Assembly: GCA_013399875.1 (NCBI GenBank)
Contig: VXAZ01001018.1
Location: 1 to 64,000, forward strand
Length of the DNA: 64,000 nucleotides
Source of the DNA: Gymnorhina tibicen
Lineage: Eukaryota; Chordata; Aves; Passeriformes; Artamidae
Direction of reading: 5' to 3'
The notes under the pieces are model-generated. The model ran no database searches, had not been told where the DNA came from, and was given only the letters and a program-made list of their open reading frames with translations. How positions within the stretch are numbered: position 1 is the stretch's first letter; each line of letters begins with the position of its first letter. Positions 1-10,900 of this stretch are shown here, in pieces. The translations under genes were made by a program, and so were the position numbers.

Positions 1-1490
1 ACAGATTGTAGCAATGAGAGTGGGATCCAACAAAATCAATTAGTTTCACAAATTTTTGGCATATTGGCATTTGACTCAATTTTATTCTCTGGACAAATTC
101 TTCTTTTCAGCATCAATAAATGATAAATGCAGCCTGGAAATAATTTCTCTATTAATTCTGTCTCTCTCTGGAGACAGCAAAATGACAGACACAAGAATTA
201 TAAACACATTTTCAATTACTAAAGCTTAATGGAATCCTTAATCTGCTTTGCATTTGGATTTGGTCAATTGAAAAGCCACACCAGTTGTGACAGGAAAGGA
301 ACAAGCACACGTAAGAATTGTGATGTGGAATGCTGTGGGGATCAGCCGGAAATCTAACGAGAAACCCTACAGACAGATTTGTGGGCCTGATGCTAAATTC
401 TGTGCCTCAGAATCTTCCCTGAAACCCTTCTTCCAACAGGCTTAATTTATACTAATTACCTATGGCCTCGCTGTCCTAGAGCAGGTTGGTTTTAGCTGCA
501 GGGAATGACTGTCAGATTTTTGTATTAATTAGATATGGGAATGGTCTTTATAAGAAGTTGGTGTTCCTTTAAACTAAGGGGAAAAGCGTAACTGTAACTG
601 CCAAGTATTGCTCCTCAAATTCACAAAACTTGGAATCTCGGTGTTTGTGAGTGCCTCGGGGTCACATCAACTCTCTAAACCAATAATGTAGCTGTGACTT
701 ACAGTGGCTGAATGTTCAAACCTTTCAATTGTAACAAGATTGGTGAGTCTTTCTGTTCAATTTTCAACCCAGTATCTCTGAATATTTCATCCTGCAGCCA
801 AGACAGTACTCCCGGTTCGGGAACTACAGGCACAAAGCTTCTCAAGGCCAAGAAACCTGCCCTTGTGAAATGCCTCATTACACAAGGGCCCTTCTAACAG
901 TGCAAGGGGCCCTGCTGAAGTCAAGACTCAGGGAGGGGTTGTGTTTGTGAAATGACATGAAATATGTCCTAGAAAATAACACTGCTTTGGTGGCATAGGA
1001 TCAGGAAATGTCTCTTTGGGGAGTTTCTTGCAGTGAAGGGCATGATTTAGGTGGTGAGCTTTTCAGGAGAAAATTTAAAACATTTTTTAAAAACAAGTTA
1101 AGACATGAAAAAGTGTCTTAGAGCAGGGCTGTTTGCAACTCTTTGCAAATGAAAAGATGCTTGATTTGTGGTTGATGTAAAAAGAATCTTTTTTTGAAGA
1201 GCTCCTTGCTAATCATCTTATTTAGATCGAACAGTACCTTTGAAACTTCTCTTAATATGTAATTATAATGGCTGAAGTAAAGCCTAAAATCAACCTGCAA
1301 TTGTATCAGGGTGTTAAAGTCTAGCTAAATGTCTTACCACCTTTCATATTCTTTCATACAAACTTTCCAAGAGCAATAAACAGAAAAAAAATCTGAAATA
1401 TAGACTCTCTGCCCATATATTCTACTTAGAGTAGCCATTTGGTGTAGGGAGCACTGCAGAGCTTTGCCTTATAGTAGTCACCAGCAGACA
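1..1490. other. Intergenic flank 3' of ALB, no gene seen
   Basis: AT-rich single-copy-looking DNA beyond the inferred albumin poly(A) site. Short open frames here have no recognisable product and no splice-supported continuation. I looked on the minus strand for exons of an albumin paralogue, since AFP lies downstream of ALB in mammals, and saw no double-cysteine motif. Confidence 0.6.
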
Positions 1491-1496
1491 AGGATA

Positions 1497-1683
1497 GGTG
1501 CAATTTTATAAAGCCTTTATTTATTATTCTTTTTTTTTTAAGTAGAGGAATTGAAAAGCATAGAGTTTGACAAAACACAGAAGATTCATGAAATATTCAT
1601 TCAGTACCAAAGGAAAAGGGGCAAGGGGTGGGAGAAGTTACACAGAAAGGGTTTTTTTTCTTCATATTTTTCCCACTGGCAAC
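1497..1683 (-). other. ALB: Probable ALB exon 15 (3'UTR only)
   Basis: The best acceptor downstream of the exon 14 donor, on the minus strand, is a pyrimidine-rich run (CCCTTTTGTCTCTCCAATCT) followed by AG at 1684-1685. That gives an untranslated exon of about 190 nt ending near the AATAAA signal, close to the mammalian exon 15 size. The exact cleavage site is inferred from the signal. Confidence 0.45.
1516..1525 (-). terminator. ALB: ALB polyadenylation signal
   Basis: The minus strand reads AATAAATAAA, two overlapping AATAAA hexamers. A GT-rich stretch (CTTGTCTGCTGG) follows about 30 bases downstream. Cleavage is expected near 1490-1505. Confidence 0.65.
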
Positions 1684-1923
1684 CTAGATTGGAGAGACAA
1701 AAGGGAGTATTTTGTAAAATGGCAGCATACTGGTAGTACTTCAATTTTTTGTGCTCTGTGCAGTGGCAGATGGTAAAACATTAGGAAAAGCAGAGGTGGT
1801 GGTTAAAGGGAAGCTGGATGCTTTTAGGGGATAAAAAAGTTAAGTGGACGGAAGGGTGGGCAGGGAGGGGCAGACAGACTGACAGACAAAGGTATATGCA
1901 TTACTGCTGTTACCTACCTTAGG

Positions 1924-1974
1924 TTAAGGACCAATTCCTAATGTGGCTCTGCTCTGGACTATTAGGGCAGCACC
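1924..1974 (-). CDS. ALB: ALB exon 14, C-terminus and stop
   Basis: Coding part of the last coding exon: [16 protein letters not shown] followed by TAA at 1924-1926. The chicken C-terminus is very similar. Acceptor CCCTAG at 1975-1976. After the stop the transcript continues to a GTAGGTAAC donor at 1917, so exon 14 ends at 1918 and a further untranslated exon follows, as in other albumin genes. This exon was too short to stand out by ORF length and was located by its splice site and sequence. Confidence 0.93.
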   Translation of the reverse strand, partial: GAALIVQSRATLGIGP

Positions 1975-4900
1975 CTAGGAAAAGGAACACAGACAGTTGT
2001 GAGAGAGCAACCAAGGAGCAAAACAGGTTGTGCTTGAGAAGGAACTGTTAGAAACTTGAACTTGTGCTTGAATTATAGTTCAAAGGATAATTCCAATGGT
2101 ACTTCCTGACCCTAGAACTCATGTGCCCCTGGATGCTGGGTATCTTTCAATTTTGCCAAAGTAGAAAAGAAACTTTTGGAATGGATTAGAGACAAAATAA
2201 TTCTTTCCTATGTCTTCCCAATATATTTACCTATGCAATACTTTGGATATAAATAAAAAATAATTCAATTAATAAGCAGTTTAAGATTTAATTAATAATA
2301 GTTCTATGCCCTACATTATAAAGAGGTTGCTACTGGAAACCGTGATTTGTACTTCCTGGCAATGCAATATGGCTCCAGATAAACTTTTTCTGTGACGTGA
2401 TCAGCTGAACTTTCAATGTATCTGTAATTGCTAGGCATTTCTGAGAATTGATCCAAATGCACTTTTTACTGGTAATCCCAGAGTTCTGTAAGGATCTGTA
2501 GCACAAAAGGAAGTTTATGTATGCTAGAGATAAAGTTTAAATTCTGCACATGGGTATTTTTCAACTGTGGCTTGTAGATATTCGGCTCTTCTGACAAGGC
2601 CCTAAAGAACTTCATCTAATCTAGGATTTAGATGTGCTTTGAGCAGGTGGTTTGCCTAAATTACCCCCAGAACAACCTTTCCATGTGAAATTGTTCAGTG
2701 ACTATAATCTGTGCAGCCAAGATATACATTAAACTCTGCACATTTATTGTAAGGGCACACGGACAAGTGACCATAGCAGTTTGCAGACCACTTTCTAGTG
2801 CATAGTTTCCAGGTTCCTGCATATGTGGTTTGGGGTTTTTTGGTTTGGGGGTTTTTTTTGTGTGTGGTTTTTTGTTTTTTTTTTTTAAAAAGGAGATAGA
2901 AAGTACCTCTTCTCCAAGGCAAGCATCAACATCTGACTGCTTGCAGCACTTTTCCATCATGGCAGTGAAACCCTCAGCAATTGTCTTTAGTTGTTCTTCT
3001 GTCATCTGGGGCTTGCGCTTGATGAGGTTGATGAGCAATCTGAAAACAAAGCCACAAGACACAGTTAATGTTGCCTGTTGCAGTCAGATTGCCCAGTTTA
3101 CAAGACACCATTCCCCCCGCCCAGCTCATTTATGAGGGGTTTTTTGTCATGCCTAGATGAGCCTGTGCCTGTCGGTGACTCCAAACTCCCAGTCTAACAC
3201 AACCATTTGTTTGTTTTTGCGTTAACTCAGTTACAGGTGGGGAAAAACTTAGGGAAATTATCTCTATGTTGTCTTAATTAAGTACATCTCAAGACTTGCA
3301 CTGGCAGTGGGCCTACATGAAACTGGTCAGTTAAGAGAGTGCTTTTATGTGAAGAAAAAGTCCTATTTTTCCTCTTCCAAACTACATGATGTTATACGCT
3401 GAGCAGGTCAGTGCAAACACATAGTTCCATCTGGTTTTCACTCTGTCCCAGTGAAGCCCCACTCAGATGATAAACGGGGTGTTTGTAGCTTCCTTCTGCA
3501 CCCCCGTAAGTGCTACACTTCAAAAGCTTTCCTACAAGGTATTTCTTGGAGCTTACTTCAGCTGCCCTTCTTCGCGCTCAGCAGGAGGAGCAGTGCACAT
3601 TTTCTGCTCAAAATTGAACATCATGGGGTCAAATGGTGGAGGCACGTATTTGGTATCTACGCCCATGGCAGTGAAACATGGTCTCCTGTAAGAGTAGAGC
3701 TCATTGCAGCACTGTGAAACCTGGTCATTTATAGGGTTGCTCTCCTGTCTCTTGCACATATCTTCAATGACGATGCTCAGCTGAAAAGAAAAGGCCAAAG
3801 GTGAGTTACATCTTCCCAAAACCAGAGGAACTAGGTGATGTTTGTGTTACAAGAGCATAGCTGGAAGTGGAATCTATTGGATCTAACACCTGCTGGGAAA
3901 AGGCATGCGTTTAAAATTTAAAATAAATAGGTATTCCTGGAGTAAGGCATTTCTTTATCTGCAATCAGTCTGGGCACTGGGCTACAATCAGTAGGTCTGA
4001 GGGTTTTAAGACACTATTTAGCTTTTCCAAATGCAACCTGCAACAGTCTCAATCAGGGAGCTCTGGGCAACCTGCTCCAGAGGAAAGTGTCCCTGCCCAT
4101 GGCAGGGTGTGGGAACTGGATGATCTTTAAGGTTACTTCCAACCCAGATCATTCTATGGTTCTATGATCCCTGATTCTATGAACTTACTTCTGCTTTCTG
4201 AGGGAAAGCAGAGTTTAACTAAAATTTTCACAAGCTACCATCAGATAGCTATTTAGGCTCTCACATCCATTAAAAAATGAACAGACTTGGAACTCTGTTA
4301 GGTAGATGCTTAGTGTGGCGTTTATGAAAAACCACTGTGTTTGCTATCTCACGAGAACTCAGTATTTTTGCGAACGGGAAAAATCTCCAAGAGAAGAAGG
4401 GAGAAGAATAAATCCATGTACTCACATAGTGCTCAGAACAAGACATACGTCTCTCCTCAGGAAGATTGCAGCACTTGCTGCCAACGGCTGTCATTTTCTT
4501 CCCGATTTCAAGCAAGGTGTCAGTTGATACCTGAGGCATTTTCTTAGTGTAGCGGACCAGAAGTCTGACAAAGTCAAATCAAAAGGACTGTTAGTAGAGC
4601 ATTCTTCAAATGTGAGCACATCTAGCCCACCGAAGGGAAAATAGAAGTGAAGATCAAATCAATCTGCCCAAAGCGACCAGTGTAATTCATTACACTCCAG
4701 AATGTTTATCAGGAGTTGCTCACCCTTTAAGGAAGTCTGCCTCGCCATGGGTACTGAACAGCTCACAGTTTGTCTTCACAACATCCTCAGTTTCCTTGAT
4801 ATGCTTGTTCAGTTCCTCTTGCTGCAAACAAGTACAAATTTATTAGTAATATTAGAGCAGGACTTGCTGGTAACACTCATACACATAACTTTTGACCTCT

Positions 4901-7900
4901 TCTAAACCTCATAAACTACAAAATACTCATTTTGCAAGGCTGATCACTTCCATATAGCCAGGACGGTGTAGGCAGGATTTGATTCTCTTGTGGGTCTTAT
5001 GTTCTAACAGAAATTTCCTTGAAAAAGGCAGCCACATTTTAAAAATTTAATTTAAATTAATTACCTGTTGGACTTCTTTTCTAAACAGTGGGGGTTTATG
5101 TTTATTTGTTTAAATCAAGTAAATATTTCAAATTATTATCATCCATGAGGGGAACATCTCTTGGCCAAAGCTTTCAGGGACTCAATTTATGCTGTGTCTT
5201 GTGTGTGACTGAGTTGCAGATCAGACTTAAGTTGAGGGGTCTCTGTGCTGGCCATGCACATTCCCATCACAATCCATGAGCAGCCAAACTCGGTATAGGC
5301 AGTGGAGCTCAGAGAATAATTGAGCTATTCATTGTCAGCCTCAGGACAAGTAGAATCACTTTTGAGATACAGAGGCATCAGACAGTTGAGTGAGACTAGT
5401 CTGAAATATTGTAATGTGACCAATGAAATCACTCTGTGATCTGAGATAACCATGTATCCTTGCCATGGGCCATGGACTACTTCATCTTCCACCAGGACAT
5501 TAACTTCCCCTGGGATTAGTCTCTCCAAAAGCTTTCTGTCTGCTCTTCTGTAGGAGCTTCTCAACCCAATTCTTTCATGACAGGTACCAATCAAGCATTC
5601 TAGTCATCTGCAAACAAAGCTTTGCACCTACAGCATTTCCGTAGCACTCAGCAGGGTTGTCTGTCTTGCAGCACTTATCCAGGAGTGTTTCATATCCCTT
5701 AGTAATCCTCAAAATCAGCTGCGTGGAGAACTCAGGGTGTCTTCGTGAATATTCATAAACAAACCTGAAAGGCACACAAGCAGACAGAGCTCCTGAATAA
5801 CATGCTGCTTTCATCGAGCACAGTGCAGTAATAACAAGGACATTTTCTCAGGTGGACAATGAGCTTGGAATGCTGTTGGCACTACTTACTCTGACAGGAA
5901 TGCATCATGGTTTGGCTCATAGCTTTTACACACTTCCTTATCTTGAATGTATTTTTCAACTAGTGAAGGAAGATTGTCAGGTTTCTCATCAAAATCTGCC
6001 TCCATGATGCACTTGGTCCGTTCCACAACCGGCTTCTCGCAGCAAGGCTTGATTTTACTTGAGAAAACATCTTGTTTAGAGCACAAAGAGGTCACGAGCT
6101 CTGACTGTAAAATTAAAACATAGTATCAGACAAGCTATGAAATAATAATTTAAAGACAGATTAATGAACCTGCTCTCTCCACTTCAGACTCTTCGCTTTT
6201 CACTCAGGTCACTTATTTACTTAGCACTTTCCTAAAAAAATGCTGTCTTCACACAAAGAGAAATAACTGGGGCATGAGCATGCCCTGTGTATGCTGAACA
6301 TGATGTGCAGGGTGAATGGTTCCCTCACTGATCCTAGAAACTCTGAGAATACAAACTCTGGAAAGCCAGGGCACATCGAGTGCTCTGTCACAAGGATGCC
6401 TGATGGATCTTGTCAGTCCTGACAAGATGCCCAGCTCTGATAGAGGACAAAACATGATAAAACCCCAGGGCACTGGAACCAGCTGGCTCAATAAGTGTGT
6501 CCAAGTTTCAGTCAGCCAGGTAATACTGAAATCATCTCACTATTACAGAGGTTTGTTAATCTGCTCTCTAGCATTCATTGGCACTACAGGAAACCTGGAT
6601 TAATGGCAGTACACTCGACAGGACAGGAGAAAAAATTGCAGCCTTTTTGCCTCTGCTTTCTTTTGCTTTATTTATTATTGAATTGAAGTGAATAAATACC
6701 ATCAAACTCCCTGATAAATGTTCTGATTTCAGCCAAACACACTTGCTAGACTGTAAGCAACAGCTCCTTGTCCTCATGATCAGACAGGGCTAGATCCAGA
6801 GCTGTGCCGAAACCTACTTCCAGTAACAATCAGCTGTGCTGATCCTGAGCTTTTCAGTGCTTGAGGAACATTCCAGCAGTGCTGAGTACAACTTTAAGTT
6901 CCCGGACTGTGAATGAGTAGCTGCACAAATTATTATATTTCTTAACATTTTTCAAATATGTAAACACTGTTTTAAAATAGTGAGTGAGCTTACCCAGTCA
7001 TCCACGCATTCTACCATGTCCCCTTCACAGCACTCTTTGTAGACATCTTTCACATCATGGACCATCTTAACAAGTTCTGGAAATGGAGCCTTGGGGTATT
7101 TCTGGCTCATACGAACAAGTTTACTGGGTAGAAAAGGAGAAAAAGACACTCGTTTTAAAGCACTGTAGGGAACGGAAACCTTGCAAGTCACTAACACATT
7201 AAATGGTAGATCAGGATTGCTTCAAGAAAATACTCATTCTTCTCATCTAATTTCTGGTGGCTAAAAAACAGGGCATCAGCATCTGCACTAGTAAAGCCAG
7301 AAAGGAACAAGTTTGTGGTTCTTCTGTTCTGCCTGAACTGTAAGAATCCACCCTAGAATTCCCCATTACTCTTGAGTGACCAGAAAGCGCTCCAGATTAC
7401 TTGGCACGGATAGATGCAGTCCTGATTATACATTTAAATCAAAGCTGACTGTGTCTATAAGATGATCCTAGTCAATGTTAATGTGTCAGACTGGCCACAG
7501 AACGAAAGCATGTCTCTGTGCCCAGACAGGTGATTAATTGTAAAAGCTTTTATTTATCTTACAAACAAATGTTTTAACAACTGTGATTCTGCCAAATCTG
7601 ACTTTTTGGTTGGCTTAAGGTTCAAACTAGCACCTTACTTTGCTGATTATGGATGTGTCCATCACTGAAAGCTGTAGGCATTGGAACGGGGTACAGCTTT
7701 GGCAAAAGTGTGGATTAAACACACTGCCTTCTCCAGTTCTGAGTGACACTCCAACAGTTAATTCTGCATCTTCTGGAGTGATTCCAGGGTTTCATTGCTC
7801 TGCAACTCTCACAGCTGAGCTTTTTCCTAGGTCTCACTCACAGGCTGACAAGCCTACATTTTATCAAAAAAAGTGATTGGAACTTACCTTGCTTGGAAAG

Positions 7901-10900
7901 TCCTCTCACCATACTTCTGGAGGATTCGACATCCATGCTTCTGCTTCACTCCTATATGCTTGGCTCTTTCCTTGATGACAGCTGCCTGTGGTAACAGGAC
8001 ACACATTGTCACATTAAACTGATTACATTCAATGGATATGATTAATCCTGACCTGTCTCTTCAAGTTCTTCATGCAAAGATTTGCATAGACAGGAAAATT
8101 CTGCCTGTTTCTCACTAAGTTGCTTAGTGTTCATCCTCAGAGACAAATGTGCTGTACCTTTGCATCCAAGCAAGCACCAATATCACTCTCTGGGCAACAG
8201 CTTTTAAGTGCATTTTCATACTCAGCAGCCAGACCCAGGATCGCCGGGGCGTGCAAGAAGGGGTTTCTTCTTGCAACAGTATAGACGAAACTAGAAGGAA
8301 AAGGAAAGCGTAAGTTCCATGTTCCAGTGACAATAGCAAATGGCCTTAAACCTCTTGCTCCTCCAGCTTCTCCAACTTTTTTTCTAGTTTAGAAATCTAC
8401 TTTGGAAATCTAATTTAGTAATCTACTTTCAAGACATAATGCCTACTGATAGGAAATACTCTGCTAAATCTCACTCATCCCAAGGCAGGACTCAGTAACC
8501 GTGAGTGAAGGGTGAGCTCCTGATGTTGTCACCCATCTGGTTTGATGTATACCTGCTTTTTTAAAATGAATTGTCCAATACTTGAAAATTCTGATTTTCA
8601 GAGTGAAAAGTTCATCTATGGCCCTTTCACCAAGATTTTATTGCCAATTTTTATTCTTTCTACTGTTATCTTCATTCTTGCCAATTACCAAGAGTAGCAG
8701 TAAGCTAGAGCAAGTAAGTTACTAAATCAATATTGGAAACACTGTGAGTTTTCAGCAGGTCTGGGGAAGGAAAGTCATCCCAGTTTTATAAAATGTGATT
8801 CTTAACCCCTGTTTCAAATGCAAAAACCTGCTCTCGCATGAAATGCGAAAATGCGATCAGGATAAGAAAGCAGAAGTGGCTATTTTCCTTACTTTCCCAG
8901 CAGTTGCACCCGCTCATCCTTGTACTGCTTGCATATCACATCAGCAGCTGGTCTCTGGTATGGGGGAATGAAGTCTGGCTGGTGAACTTTGAAGGACAGG
9001 AAGCACTGATTTCTTTCGGGATCAGCTTTACCACAGCAGTCAGCCATGTCACCATATGAGTCACGGAGCTTGTCAACTTGGCAGATTTCATCCAGGAAAA
9101 TGGAGGGCTGCAAGGGAGATGCCGAGGGTCAGAATTAGTGTTTATAGACAGCGGAATGTATTGTCTATCCATCTGCAAAAGAAAACCCCGGCTGAATAGT
9201 AAATACATTTTTACTGAACAAGATTTAGACCATAAATCAAAATAATCTACTGTTTTTCACATAATTTTATAAAGTTTTATTTTATGTAGTCCGATACCAA
9301 AACGGTTCCAATGCTTTACTGAAAATAACTAATTATAATTTAAAATACTCTCTGCAAGACAATGATCTCCTTTTACTTATAATCTGACTAAACTGAATTT
9401 TCAGATTAATTGAAGCAGGATTTGGAATTCTACTTGATGAGCAGCTTGGGAAATCTTTAGGGAGAACTAATGCCTAGCGGAACCTGTTAGACATCCAGGG
9501 ATCCTAAATACCTGCAAACTTCTTTTGTTACCTGATTTTAGAGGAATTTTTTCAAACTCTCATAAACTAAGTGCCTTAAATTAGCACACACACCTTTTCA
9601 AGTCACCCCAGTGTGAAAATCCACATGGCTTGGGTCACTTTAATACCTAGATTTAGGCCTGTACTTTACAGCTGGGGTTTTGTACAAAATGCTAACATTT
9701 ATTTTCAGGCAATTCTAACTAAGCTGAATGTGCCAAAGCGTGGTGTTTGGTCTCCAATATATGGCTCCATGGATCATTTAGGCACTTCTTAAAGGCACAG
9801 TTTTAGAACCTGTCAAAAGCAAGTTCTTTGTTTAAGCACTAAAATCTGAGCATTAGCTGGTGACAACAGCCACACGTGAAAGGTTCAGGTATGAGTCCAC
9901 TGCCTACCAGTGGTTTTGAGCAGTCGGGAGCATCCTCATTGGCCACACACTTATGTGCCAAATCAACAACATCCTTCACCAGCTTAGACAGTCCGTCGTA
10001 GGAGCATTTCTGGAGGTACTGGGCAAATGTGATCATGGTACTGAAACACAAAGCACAGTTTGGAATATCAAAATGAGAAACATATCAGGCAATATTTTCA
10101 AAGGTGCTTCTGAATTAAACTTGTTTGTTCAAATGACATGCACAAAGGTTAACCAGAACACCATGCAGAGCATACTGCCAGATCCCGCATCTGTCTTCTT
10201 CTCACCTCCTTTCTGAAGGTGTTTTTAACCTTCCCAATAACCTTTTTACTTTCCCAATAAAAGAAGTCTTAAATAATAAATTAGAAACAAACCAGAAAAG
10301 ACTGTGATTGGAGTCTTCTGTCACTTTTACCAGCAAACTCATAAATGCCATAACCTAAGCTGGATTTGGCCGCTGTTACAAATTATGATCTTCAGCCTGC
10401 CTTCTCTCAGTACTTTTGTGTCTGGCAGGGCCCTCTGTCTTTCCCAAAACCAGTTTCAAATGCAAACCACTGAATTGTCTCAGAAAACCTGTCGCAGTTT
10501 TGTTTTTTGAGGTTGGTGGTTTGTTTGTGCTTTTTTCTGGCAATGTCTCAATGCAGCATAATTTCTCTTCATTCTAAGGATATCAAACCTGTGTTCCTCA
10601 TGCCTATTTTATTTTCAGAGATGGAACAGAGGCTTTTTCACAAAGTTTGCAAGGAGTTCTTTTCCCAGAGAGCAAAAAAGTAATTGTGACATTTGCAGGT
10701 CTTAAAATATTTCTAGGTTTTGCACAGTAACGGGCTAACTCAGCATTTCAGTGAGACATACACACTCCTTGTGAGCTCCTACAGTGTGTCTTACTTGCCC
10801 TTTTTGGGACAATATCAAGAGAGACAAAAAAACAATCAGAAGATGGAAGCTCAGTGTTCACTTACACCCCCTTAAAGGTCTCTTCCTTCAAGTCATTGAA

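Noticed and set aside
1..1490. Possible AFP or other albumin-family exon downstream of ALB
   Set aside because: No CC motif or family sequence on either strand.
8124..8339. 71-codon minus-strand frame overlapping ALB exon 5
   Set aside because: Shifted frame over the true exon; the albumin frame with correct splice sites explains the bases.
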